Program-made: the position numbers and the translations under genes
Shown: piece by piece, positions 7,520 to 14,176 of the stretch
How the letters are laid out: every line of letters starts with the position of its first letter
Numbering within the stretch: position 1 is the first letter of the stretch
The notes under the pieces: model-generated
Told to the model about the DNA's origin: nothing
Databases searched by the model: none
Seen by the model: only the letters and a program-made list of their open reading frames with translations
DNA from: Moraxellaceae bacterium
GTDB lineage: Bacteria > Pseudomonadota > Gammaproteobacteria > Pseudomonadales > Moraxellaceae
DNA: 15,930 nt
Direction of reading: 5' to 3'
Assembly (NCBI GenBank): GCA_030684415.1
Contig: JAUXNL010000055.1
Span: 1-15,930, forward strand

Positions 7520-7544
7520 AGCCTGCTTGCTTGAGGAACGCTCC

Positions 7545-8237
7545 ATGACGACGACCATCATTTTGCATCAATGGGAGATATCGCCCTTCTGCCAAAAAGT
7601 CGCCCGTAGTCTGCGTTACAAAGGTCTGAGCTTTGAGGCGGTGAATTACAACGGTGTGTTGGGGGCCAAGGTGGGCCGGCTCAGCAAAGTGGGCAAGGTG
7701 CCCGTGCTGGATATCAACGGCCGGCGTCTGCAAGACAGCACGAGGATCGTGCGTTACCTCGATGAGTGTCATCCCGAGCCCCCGCTCTATCCTGCCGAGC
7801 CTTCGCTACGTGCGTTGGCCGAGTTGTGGGAGGACTGGTCTGATGAGCTGCTGTACTGGTTCGAGGTGTATTTCCGTGTCAAGGATCCGTCCGCGCTGGA
7901 GCAAGCCGTGCAGCACTCCTGCGCAGGGAGGCCGGCACTGGAGCGCTTGCCCATACGGTTGGGGCTGAAAGTGGGACTGAGTCTGCAATTATTCAATCAA
8001 GGTCTGGGCCGTATGGCACGGGAAGACGTGGAAGCGGAGTTTGTGCGTCACCTGGATCGTATCGAAGTGGCGCTAGCTGCCACCGGCTGGCTGGTGGGTA
8101 ATCGCCTCAGCATTGCGGATATTTCAGTGGCTAGCCAGCTCCTTGAAGTACAGCGCACCAGCGTGCCCATGGGCGCGGTTTTACAGGAAAGACCACATAT
8201 CCAAGCGTGGTTCAAGAATATCCAGACCCTGGATTGA
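7545..8237 (+). CDS. Glutathione S-transferase family protein
   Basis: This 230-aa cytosolic protein has an N-terminal thioredoxin-like domain (about 1-80): SPFC (13-16) with Cys16 at the end of the first helix entrance, the cis-proline Pro53 in KVPVLD, and the glutathione gamma-glutamyl-binding pair Asp64-Ser65. The all-helical C-terminal domain contains the N-capping LVGNRLSIADIS motif common to GSTs. A Cys in the SPFC position is typical of omega- or beta-like classes, which often act as glutathione-dependent reductases or lyases rather than conjugating enzymes. Start choice: GAGGA lies seven bases before the ATG at 7545. The preceding repeat with a terminator-like hairpin may separate it from the SDR operon; the molybdoenzyme gene follows after 51 nt. 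Its substrate is unknown. Confidence 0.9.
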   Translation: MTTTIILHQWEISPFCQKVARSLRYKGLSFEAVNYNGVLGAKVGRLSKVGKVPVLDINGRRLQDSTRIVRYLDECHPEPPLYPAEPSLRALAELWEDWSDELLYWFEVYFRVKDPSALEQAVQHSCAGRPALERLPIRLGLKVGLSLQLFNQGLGRMAREDVEAEFVRHLDRIEVALAATGWLVGNRLSIADISVASQLLEVQRTSVPMGAVLQERPHIQAWFKNIQTLD

Positions 8238-8288
8238 TCATCTACCGAAACGATTGGGCATGGCCCTGGCCAACCCATGGAGAGCATC

Positions 8289-10568
8289 ATGAGTGTTAGC
8301 GAAACTCCTTGGCAGCAAACGGCTTGCATTCTGTGTTCGCGCAATTGTGGGCTGACCGTTCAGATCGAGAACGGGCAGTTCACCCGCATTCGTGGCGACG
8401 ACGATCATCCGCTCACCAAGGGCTACATCTGCCAGAAAGCGGCGCGGCTGGCGCATTACCAGCACCATGGTGACCGTTTGCAGCATCCGCTGCGGCGCGA
8501 GCCCGACGGCCGTTTTGTACGCGTGAGCTGGGACGACGCGCTGACCGACATTGCCGCGCGGCTGGTCGCTCTGCGCGAAAAACATGGTGGCCGGAGTTTT
8601 GCGTTTCTCGGTGGTGGCGGGCAGGGCAATCATCTGGGGGGCGCCTACAGCGGTCAGTTGCGTGCCGCGATGAAAAGCCACAATGCCTACAACTCGCTGG
8701 GTCAGGAAAAGACGGGCGACTTCTGGCTGAATGGCCGCCTCTTCGGGCGCCAGACCTGTCACACCACCGAAGATGTCGAGCATGCCGACTTTGTGTTGTT
8801 CATCGGCTGCAATCCCTTCCAGGCACATGGCATCCCGAACGCGCGCGACACACTCAAGCATCTGCAGAAAGACCCGGCGCGCACCATGGTGCTGGTCGAT
8901 CCGCGGCGAACGGAAACTGCCCGCTACGCCGACATCCATTTGCAACTCAAGCCGGGCACGGATGCGTATCTCATGAGCGCGATGCTGGCCATCATCGTGC
9001 GCGAAGGGTTGCACGACCGAGACTTCATCGCCCGCCACTGCGCGGGCTTCGACGCCGTCGAAAAAGCGCTATTGGACATTCCGGTCGAAGATTATGTGCG
9101 CCGTGCCGATGTGGCACTGGCCGACGTAGAAAAGGTGGCGCGCGGCTTTGCCACGGCAAAATCCGCCTGCGTGCGCATCGACCTCGGCATCCAGCACACG
9201 CTGCACACCACGCTGAATGGTTATCTGGAAAAGCTGCTCTATCTGGTCACCGGCAACTTCGGCATCAAGGGCGGTAACAACCTGCACACCATGTTCCTGC
9301 CCATTCTCGGGCATACCGATGAACGCCGCCCGCGCATCAAACGCACGGCCTACCACCGGATGTTCCCGATTGCCGGCATTCTGCCGCCCAATATCCTGCC
9401 GGATGAAATCCTGAAGGCGGGCGATGCACGCATCCGCTCGGTATTCGTCGATAGCTGCAATCCCTTGCTGACCTGGCCGGATACCGCGGCTTACCGCGAG
9501 GCTTTTGCCTCGCTCGACTTGATGGTGGTGGTTGATGTGGCGATGACGGAAACCGCGCGCATGGCGCATTACGTGCTGCCGGCGGCATCGCAGTTCGAAA
9601 AATGGGAGGCCACCGGCTTCAATCTGGAGTTCCCGTCCAACGCATTCCACTTGCGTCAGCCATTATTGCCGCCGGCACACGAGTGCCTGCCGGAGCCGGA
9701 AATCTACACGCGTCTGCTGGAAAAAATGGACGCCATTCCCAAGGCCTTCCCTTGGCTTGCGCGTATTGCCCGGCGCGAGCCGGCCGCCGGTGCACACCTG
9801 GGCTATATGGCGGCGTTTGCCGCCTTGCTGGTGCGTCAGCGCAAGCTGCTGCCGTTTGCGCCGTCCATTCTCTACCGCACGCTGGGGCCTACTTTGCCCG
9901 ATGGTGCGGCCGCCGCGGCGCCGTTGTTGCCACTGTCGATGTTGTATGCGCAAAAGTATCCGGCGGAGGTGCGCCGTGCCGGCCATGCCGGAAACCGCCT
10001 GACGCTGGGCACGGCACTGTTCCGCGCGATTCTCGCCAGCCGCTCCGGCACGCTCATCAGCACGCATGAATTCCGCGACATGTGGACACTGATGGGCACG
10101 ACCGACCGCCGCGTGCGTCTCGAAATTCCCGAGATGCTCGATGAGCTTGCCGCCTTGCGCGACGAAGTGCCACCGGGCGCGGATTTCCCGTTCATCCTGA
10201 TGGCGGGTGAGCGCCGCAGCTACAACGCCAACCAGATTTACCGCGACCCGGCCTGGCGCAAAGTCGATCCGCATGGCGCGCTGCGCCTGCACCCGGAAGA
10301 TGCCGCCGCGCTCGGTCTTGTTGATGGAGAGCAGGCGGTGTGCACGTCCAGCCGTGACAGCCTGACCGTGGTGGTCGAGATCGACGACAGCGTGCGCCGT
10401 GGCGTGGTGACGCTGCCGCATGGCTACGGCTTTCGCTATCAGGACAGTGCGCCGGTCGGCCCCGAGCTCAATCGTCTGACTGATGCCGCGCACTGCGACC
10501 CGCTGTCGCGCACGCCGTATCACAAATATGTCCCTGTCCATATCCGCAAACCGGAGGTTGCCCTGTGA
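8289..10568 (+). CDS. Molybdopterin-dependent oxidoreductase with one [4Fe-4S] cluster (DMSO-reductase superfamily)
   Basis: The 759-aa protein begins with a [4Fe-4S] domain, Cys13-x2-Cys16-x3-Cys20 and Cys48, as in formate dehydrogenase alpha and NapA. Bis-MGD-binding domains follow (FIGCNPFQAHGIPNARD, VLVDPRRTETA, TGNFGIKGGNN, a molydopterin-dinucleotide-binding C-terminal domain from about 640 with AGERRSYNANQIYRDP). No Tat signal precedes the cluster, so it should be cytoplasmic. At the place where relatives carry the Cys, Sec or Ser ligand of Mo, it reads NSLGQEKTGDFW, with no obvious thiolate ligand. No iron-sulfur or diaphorase subunit is encoded nearby. Start choice: GGAG is six bases before the ATG at 8289; the ATG at 8277 has no such site. 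It shares a GTGA overlap with the thioesterase gene. Substrate and electron partner are unknown; general annotation as formate dehydrogenase would be unsafe. Confidence 0.88.
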   Translation: MSVSETPWQQTACILCSRNCGLTVQIENGQFTRIRGDDDHPLTKGYICQKAARLAHYQHHGDRLQHPLRREPDGRFVRVSWDDALTDIAARLVALREKHGGRSFAFLGGGGQGNHLGGAYSGQLRAAMKSHNAYNSLGQEKTGDFWLNGRLFGRQTCHTTEDVEHADFVLFIGCNPFQAHGIPNARDTLKHLQKDPARTMVLVDPRRTETARYADIHLQLKPGTDAYLMSAMLAIIVREGLHDRDFIARHCAGFDAVEKALLDIPVEDYVRRADVALADVEKVARGFATAKSACVRIDLGIQHTLHTTLNGYLEKLLYLVTGNFGIKGGNNLHTMFLPILGHTDERRPRIKRTAYHRMFPIAGILPPNILPDEILKAGDARIRSVFVDSCNPLLTWPDTAAYREAFASLDLMVVVDVAMTETARMAHYVLPAASQFEKWEATGFNLEFPSNAFHLRQPLLPPAHECLPEPEIYTRLLEKMDAIPKAFPWLARIARREPAAGAHLGYMAAFAALLVRQRKLLPFAPSILYRTLGPTLPDGAAAAAPLLPLSMLYAQKYPAEVRRAGHAGNRLTLGTALFRAILASRSGTLISTHEFRDMWTLMGTTDRRVRLEIPEMLDELAALRDEVPPGADFPFILMAGERRSYNANQIYRDPAWRKVDPHGALRLHPEDAAALGLVDGEQAVCTSSRDSLTVVVEIDDSVRRGVVTLPHGYGFRYQDSAPVGPELNRLTDAAHCDPLSRTPYHKYVPVHIRKPEVAL

Positions 10569-11011
10569 ACCCGAAAGAAATGACCGGCCTTGCCATCATG
10601 CAGGCCTTTGCCCAAGGCCTTTTCCCCCGGCCTGGTATCGCCAAGACCATGCCCATGGAGGTTGAGACCGTTGAGGCCAATCGTGTGGTGTTCCGGGTGA
10701 CGGCCAACGAAAGCCACACCAATCCGCTGGGTGGAGTGCATGGTGGTTTTGCCGCCACCGTTCTGGACTCGGTCACCGGCTGTGCCGCGCACACCGCACT
10801 GGCGGCGGGCGAAAGTTACGGCACCATCGAGCTGAACGTGAAAATGTGCAAAGCGATTCCCTTCAACAAAACGCTGCGAGCCGAAGGGAAAGTCATCAAT
10901 GTCAGCCGCCGGTTGGTGATTTCCGAAGGCTATATCCGGGACGATGACGACGTGCTTTACGCCTACGGCACCGCCACCAACATGATCTTGCGTGCAGGCG
11001 GCGCCGACTGA
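10565..11011 (+). CDS. PaaI-family hotdog-fold thioesterase
   Basis: The 148-aa hotdog protein carries the PaaI/YbgC-type signature HTNPLGGVHGGFAATVLDSVTG: Asn53, His59-Gly-Gly61 and Asp68, the latter at the start of the central helix where the catalytic acid lies. Such proteins hydrolyse aryl- or acyl-CoA thioesters as tetramers or dimers of dimers. The start is GTG at 10565, supported by GGAGG (10553-10557) seven bases upstream; it overlaps the TGA of the molybdoenzyme gene (GTGA), so translation is coupled. An ATG at 10580 lacks a comparable site. It is the second hotdog enzyme in the cassette and the last gene of the unit. Confidence 0.9.
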   Translation: MNPKEMTGLAIMQAFAQGLFPRPGIAKTMPMEVETVEANRVVFRVTANESHTNPLGGVHGGFAATVLDSVTGCAAHTALAAGESYGTIELNVKMCKAIPFNKTLRAEGKVINVSRRLVISEGYIRDDDDVLYAYGTATNMILRAGGAD

Positions 11012-11176
11012 TTCCGCTAGCCCTTCGCATGTCCTTCACGCCGCCCTTTATGTGGCCCAACGGATTAACCGATGGGTGAAGGTGCGGCGACTTGATGTCA
11101 TTGCCGCGAGAGTCATGGCCGTGAGTGTCATGAAGTGAATGCTCGACGCACGAACGGAGTTTTCAGGGCGGCACTT
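11012..11176. other. Non-coding spacer after the thioesterase gene
   Basis: No gene is recognised. A 7-bp inverted repeat (CCTTCAC / GTGAAGG) about 40 bases apart is the only structure noticed, and it has no T-run. Repeat copy C begins at 11177. Confidence 0.4.
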
Positions 11177-11309
11177 AACAGCTTGCTGAAAATGTTTTTC
11201 AGCAAGCTGTTTCCCTGCCAGGGAGGGACGGGTCGCGAATCAATCACGCCCAAGCGATTGATTCAGCGTAGAGCGATTCCGGACATGTACCGGATCGCGG
11301 GCTGAAAAA
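11177..11309 (-). repeat. Mosaic palindromic repeat, copy C (inverted, upstream of mazG)
   Basis: Read on the minus strand, this has the same segment order as copy D. On the plus strand it starts with a perfect 16-bp hairpin AACAGCTTGCTGAAAA (11177-11192) / TTTTCAGCAAGCTGTT (11196-11211) with loop TGT. Then come a degenerate TCCCTGCCAGGGA palindrome, the stem GAATCAATC/GATTGATTC (about 11237-11264), GATTCAGCGTAGAGCGATTC shared exactly with the complement of copy D, the GCGATTCCGG arm with its partner damaged by one deletion, and GCTGAAAAA. It lies about 250 bp before mazG, and copy D follows mazG in the opposite orientation. Confidence 0.75.
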
Positions 11310-11369
11310 TACCCCTTGATGTATCGAATATGCGCTTCGGTGGGGCTCAAGGCGCAATGACTTTTGGGG

Positions 11370-11384
11370 GGCTTTTAAAAAGCC
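11370..11384. repeat. AT-centred perfect palindrome
   Basis: GGCTTTT (11370-11376) and AAAAGCC (11378-11384) flank a single A. It is preceded by a run of G. It could form a small terminator-like hairpin in either direction or serve as a protein-binding site. Nothing else in the neighbourhood indicates which. Confidence 0.35.
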
Positions 11385-11401
11385 GGCAGCGTTCGGGTTG
11401 A

Positions 11402-11445
11402 GCCCTTCGACTGGTTCAGGAGAGCCCTGTCGAAGCATGAACGGC
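11402..11445 (-). repeat. TTCGACAGGCTCAG-type dispersed intergenic palindrome
   Basis: CTTCGAC (11405-11411) and GTCGAAG (11429-11435) are arms of an imperfect palindrome whose minus-strand sequence (CTTCGACAGGGCTC..CTGAACC) matches a short intergenic repeat widespread in GC-rich proteobacteria. It is non-coding; the open frame through it into mazG is not the gene's start. Confidence 0.55.
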
Positions 11446-11565
11446 ATTTTTCACCCAGTGGTTAGGTCAGCAAGGTCCTGTTGTGGCGCAGGCCGTGCCG
11501 CGACTGACAGGGCGGGAGCGATCTTCTACCATGCCGCCTTCCGTTCACGCCTTGCAGGTGAGGCC

Positions 11566-12414
11566 ATGTCTGAATCGTTGAACCAGTTGCTGGCCATCAT
11601 GGCCCGCTTGCGCGACCCCGAGCGTGGCTGCCCCTGGGATCTGGAGCAGGACTTTTCCACCATCGCGCCCTACACGCTCGAAGAAGCGCATGAGGTGGCC
11701 GACGCCATCGCCCGTGGCGACATGCGCAATCTGCGCGAAGAGCTGGGCGATTTGCTCTTGCAGGTGGTGTTTCACAGCCAGATGGCGGCTGAGCAGCAGT
11801 TGTTCGATTTTGAACAAGTGGCGGCCGGCATCGCTGAAAAAATGCTCCGCCGGCATCCGCATGTGTTTCCGGATGGCACGCTCGATGGCAGCGCCGTTGT
11901 GGCGGGCACAGATGCCGAGCCGTCAGGCGCGATCGGCGCGCCTGAAGTGGTGGCGAACTGGGAGGCCATCAAGCTGGCCGAGAAAGCCGCTCGTGGCGAG
12001 CGCCAGGACGGTGTGCTCGGCGGGGTAGCCGCCGGCCTACCAGCATTGATGCGTGCCGAAAAACTGCAGCGCAAAGCCAGCAAGGTCGGCTTTGACTGGA
12101 ATGACCCTCGTGCCGTCATTGCCAAGATTCGCGAAGAGCTGGACGAGGTAGAAGCGGAGCTGGACGGCGGCAGCAAAGCGGCGCAAGAAGAAGAGTTGGG
12201 TGACCTGCTGTTTTGTGTGGTCAATCTCGCCCGGCATCTCAGCCTCGACGGCGAGCAGGCCCTGAAAAAAGCCAACGCCAAATTCGAGCGCCGTTTTGGC
12301 CATATCGAAAAGGTGCTGGCCGCGCGTGGTGTGTTGTTTGCAGATGCCAGCCTGGAACAGATGGAGGCCCTCTGGATCGAGGCCAAACAGGTGGAGCAGG
12401 CGGCCGGGCAATAA
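11566..12414 (+). CDS. mazG: MazG nucleoside triphosphate pyrophosphohydrolase
   Basis: MazG hydrolyses (d)NTPs to NMP and pyrophosphate, clearing abnormal nucleotides; in E. coli it lowers ppGpp levels. The 282-aa protein has two MazG-type all-helical metal-binding domains. The N-terminal one has Glu39-Glu40..Glu43 and Glu58-Glu59..Asp62. The catalytic C-terminal one has Glu190-Glu191..Glu194 and Glu209-Glu210..Asp213. The starting motif LNQLLAIMARLRDPERGCPWDLEQ is classical. The linker (about 105-150) is longer than in the 263-aa E. coli protein. Start choice: the frame is open far upstream through a repeat, but the ATG at 11566 has AGGTGA five bases upstream and begins at the conserved N-terminus. 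It usually follows relA closely; here it stands alone between inverted repeat copies C and D. Confidence 0.96.
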   Translation: MSESLNQLLAIMARLRDPERGCPWDLEQDFSTIAPYTLEEAHEVADAIARGDMRNLREELGDLLLQVVFHSQMAAEQQLFDFEQVAAGIAEKMLRRHPHVFPDGTLDGSAVVAGTDAEPSGAIGAPEVVANWEAIKLAEKAARGERQDGVLGGVAAGLPALMRAEKLQRKASKVGFDWNDPRAVIAKIREELDEVEAELDGGSKAAQEEELGDLLFCVVNLARHLSLDGEQALKKANAKFERRFGHIEKVLAARGVLFADASLEQMEALWIEAKQVEQAAGQ

Positions 12415-12450
12415 CTGTGGTAGCGCGGTGGCACGATCAGTTTCGGTGTC

Positions 12451-12586
12451 TTTTTTCAGCTCGCGATTCCGGCCCATGTCCGGAATCGCTCTACGCTGAA
12501 TCAATCACTCAAGAGTGATCGATTCGCGACCCGGCCATCCTTGGCCGGGAAACAGCTTGCTGAAAAGCATTTTTCAGCAAGCTGTT
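12451..12586 (+). repeat. Mosaic palindromic repeat, copy D (downstream of mazG, best-preserved)
   Basis: It opens with TTTTTTCAGC, the remnant of segment 1. Segment 2 is a perfect 10-bp stem GCGATTCCGG (12463-12472) / CCGGAATCGC (12480-12489). Segment 3 is a 13-bp stem GAATCAATCACTC (12498-12510) / GAGTGATCGATTC (12513-12525) with one mismatch. Segment 4 is a perfect 8-bp stem CCCGGCCA (12530-12537) / TGGCCGGG (12542-12549) with loop TCCT. Segment 5 is a perfect 16-bp stem AACAGCTTGCTGAAAA (12551-12566) / TTTTCAGCAAGCTGTT (12571-12586). The whole could fold as four consecutive hairpins and probably ends mazG transcription. Confidence 0.8.
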
Positions 12587-12694
12587 ATGGGCGTGGGCCC
12601 AGCCGCTTCAGGAGTCTATGACAGGAACCCAGGACATGAGCTTATGACCTATGAGATGCATGATGGAGGTTTTTCCCGCATCAGCCGCTCATTC
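12587..12694. other. Non-coding spacer between repeats, upstream of moaA
   Basis: No gene is recognised. Very short ATG-started frames exist (for example after CAGGAG near 12610) but stop within about ten codons. I looked for a molybdenum-cofactor riboswitch and could not support one. Confidence 0.4.
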
Positions 12695-12740
12695 ACAGTT
12701 TGCTGGGAAAGCCCGGTATGGGCGTTTTCAGCAAGCTGTT
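12695..12740 (-). repeat. Hybrid hairpin of the repeat family (fragment F)
   Basis: The outer arms (ACAGTTTGCTG at 12695-12705 and CAGCAAGCTGT at 12729-12739) belong to segment 5, while the inner part (GCCC 12711-12714 with GGGC 12720-12723) matches the core of segment 1 of copy B. The left arm carries several wobble-preserving changes (T-G and G-T pairs), so the stem is still foldable. It lies about 95 bp before moaA. Confidence 0.6.
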
Positions 12741-12833
12741 AAAGACACGCCAAGCGGGCCGCGACCCTGATGCTGTCGAGAAGTTCGCTGTTCAGCGTTG
12801 CCGCCCCGACCACAGAAGACCAGAATCCCGCCC

Positions 12834-13823
12834 ATGACCTTGCTTGTTGATCCCTTCAATCGCCGCATCCGCTACCTGCGTCTGTCCGTGACCGACCGCT
12901 GCGACATGCGCTGTGTCTACTGCATGGCCGAAGACATGCAGTTCCTGCCCAAGGCATCGGTACTGAGCCTGGAGGAGCTGGCGCGCATTGCCCGCCTCTT
13001 TGTGAGCCTTGGCGTGGAGAAAATCAGACTGACTGGCGGTGAGCCACTGGTGCGTCAGAATCTCGTCTGGCTGGTGCGTGAGCTGACCGGGCTGGAGGGG
13101 CTGCGTGAGCTGGCCATGACCAGTAACGGCACGCGCCTCGCCGCAATGGCGACTGAATTGCGTGAGGCGGGTTTGCAGCGGCTCAATATCAGCCTCGACA
13201 GTCTGCACCCGGCGCGCTTTCGCGAAATGACCCGTGTCGGTGATCTTGATGCCGTGCTCGCTGGTATCGCCGCCGCGCATGCGGCCGGTTTTTCCGGCAT
13301 CAAACTCAACAGTGTGATTTTGCGTGGCCGCAATGATGATGAAGTGGCCGATCTCGTGGCCTTCGCCTGCGCCCATGCCTGCGACATCAGTTTTATCGAG
13401 GAAATGCCACTGGGCCGGATTGATGAGCATGATCGCCGCGAGAGCCTAGTGACCAGCGCGGAAATCCGTGAGCGACTGGCCGCGAGTTTCGATTTACGGC
13501 CCTCCACTGAAAGTACCGGCGGCCCTTCACGCTATTGGCGCGTGGCTGGTAGTGAAACCCGTGTCGGTTTCATTTCGCCGCACAGCCACAATTTTTGCGG
13601 CGATTGCAACCGTGTGCGGGTAACGGTGGAGGGGCGCCTGCTGCTGTGTCTCGGGAACGAACACAGTCTGGATTTGCGGGCGCTGATGCGTGAGCAGGGC
13701 GCCAGTGACGAGGCCTTGCGCGAGGCCATTGTCGAGGCTCTGCAGCTCAAGCCCGAGCGTCATCATTTTGATGACGCCGATGCGCCCAAGATCGTCCGCT
13801 TCATGAGCATGACCGGCGGTTGA
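12834..13823 (+). CDS. moaA: MoaA, GTP 3',8-cyclase (molybdenum cofactor biosynthesis)
   Basis: MoaA is a radical-SAM enzyme that converts GTP to 3',8-cyclo-H2GTP, the first step of molybdenum cofactor synthesis; MoaC acts next. The 329-aa protein equals the E. coli length. The radical-SAM cluster motif is Cys23-x3-Cys27-x2-Cys30 (CDMRCVYC); LTGGEPL follows as the SAM-binding GGE motif. The second, GTP-binding [4Fe-4S] cluster uses Cys255-x2-Cys258-x13-Cys272. The C-terminal Gly-Gly needed for activity is present (MTGG). Start choice: the frame extends 12 codons upstream to a TTG, but the ATG at 12834 begins right before the conserved DPFNRRIRYLRLSVTDRC; its ribosome site is weak. No moaC, moaD or moaE lies nearby, so it is a solitary moa gene within 2.3 kb of a molybdoenzyme cassette. 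Confidence 0.97.
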   Translation: MTLLVDPFNRRIRYLRLSVTDRCDMRCVYCMAEDMQFLPKASVLSLEELARIARLFVSLGVEKIRLTGGEPLVRQNLVWLVRELTGLEGLRELAMTSNGTRLAAMATELREAGLQRLNISLDSLHPARFREMTRVGDLDAVLAGIAAAHAAGFSGIKLNSVILRGRNDDEVADLVAFACAHACDISFIEEMPLGRIDEHDRRESLVTSAEIRERLAASFDLRPSTESTGGPSRYWRVAGSETRVGFISPHSHNFCGDCNRVRVTVEGRLLLCLGNEHSLDLRALMREQGASDEALREAIVEALQLKPERHHFDDADAPKIVRFMSMTGG

Positions 13824-13839
13824 GCGCCGCAGACTTCAG

Positions 13840-13973
13840 CGCCCTCGCATTGGAGTGAGTGCCCTGGCGTGGGGCCGGTGCTGGCGTCAAGGTGTGGCCC
13901 TCACCCTGACCCTCTCCAGGAGGGAGAGGGGATTGCGGTGCTGAAGCAAGTGGCGGGGCATAGGTCAGACGGT
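13840..13973 (+). repeat. Direct repeat, copy 1 (180-bp period)
   Basis: This matches 14020-14153 at an exact 180-base offset. Over 13871-13973 I count four mismatches in 103 bases; similarity fades towards the moaA stop. Inside is a CCCTCTCC..GGGAGAGGG palindrome of the kind dispersed in many proteobacterial genomes. No ribosome site or credible reading frame was seen. Confidence 0.85.
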
Positions 13974-14019
13974 TTGCGCCGTGGGGGCATGGGGTGGGCA
14001 TGAGGCGCCAGTGTTACGG

Positions 14020-14153
14020 CGCTATTGCGTTGGAGTGCGTGCTCTGATGCAGGGCCGGTGCTGGCGTCAAGGTGTGGCCCTCACCCTGACCCTCTCCCGG
14101 AGGGAGAGGGGATTGCGGTGCTGAAGCGAGTGGCGGGGCACAGGTCAGACGGT
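14020..14153 (+). repeat. Direct repeat, copy 2 (180-bp period)
   Basis: This is the second unit of the pair at 13840-13973, with a perfect CCCTCTCCC/GGGAGAGGG inner stem (copy 1 has CCCTCTCCA). The 5' flank of about 20 bases is also related to the sequence just after moaA, so the duplicated unit may cover the full 180 bases. Confidence 0.85.
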
Positions 14154-14176
14154 GCACGAAGGGGAGTTACAGCACG

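Noticed and set aside
11398..11565. N-terminal extension of MazG by 56 residues
   Set aside because: It runs through a dispersed repeat; the ATG at 11566 has a good ribosome site and the conserved start.
2441..12740. CRISPR array
   Set aside because: The repeats are long, palindromic, in both orientations and separated by genes, not short direct repeats with uniform spacers.
12515..12742. Short open frame (75 codons) between mazG and moaA
   Set aside because: It is composed largely of repeat copy D and fragment F and has no ribosome binding site.
12587..12833. Molybdenum-cofactor riboswitch upstream of moaA
   Set aside because: I could not find the conserved core expected of that RNA; the region is explained by repeat fragments and unstructured spacer.
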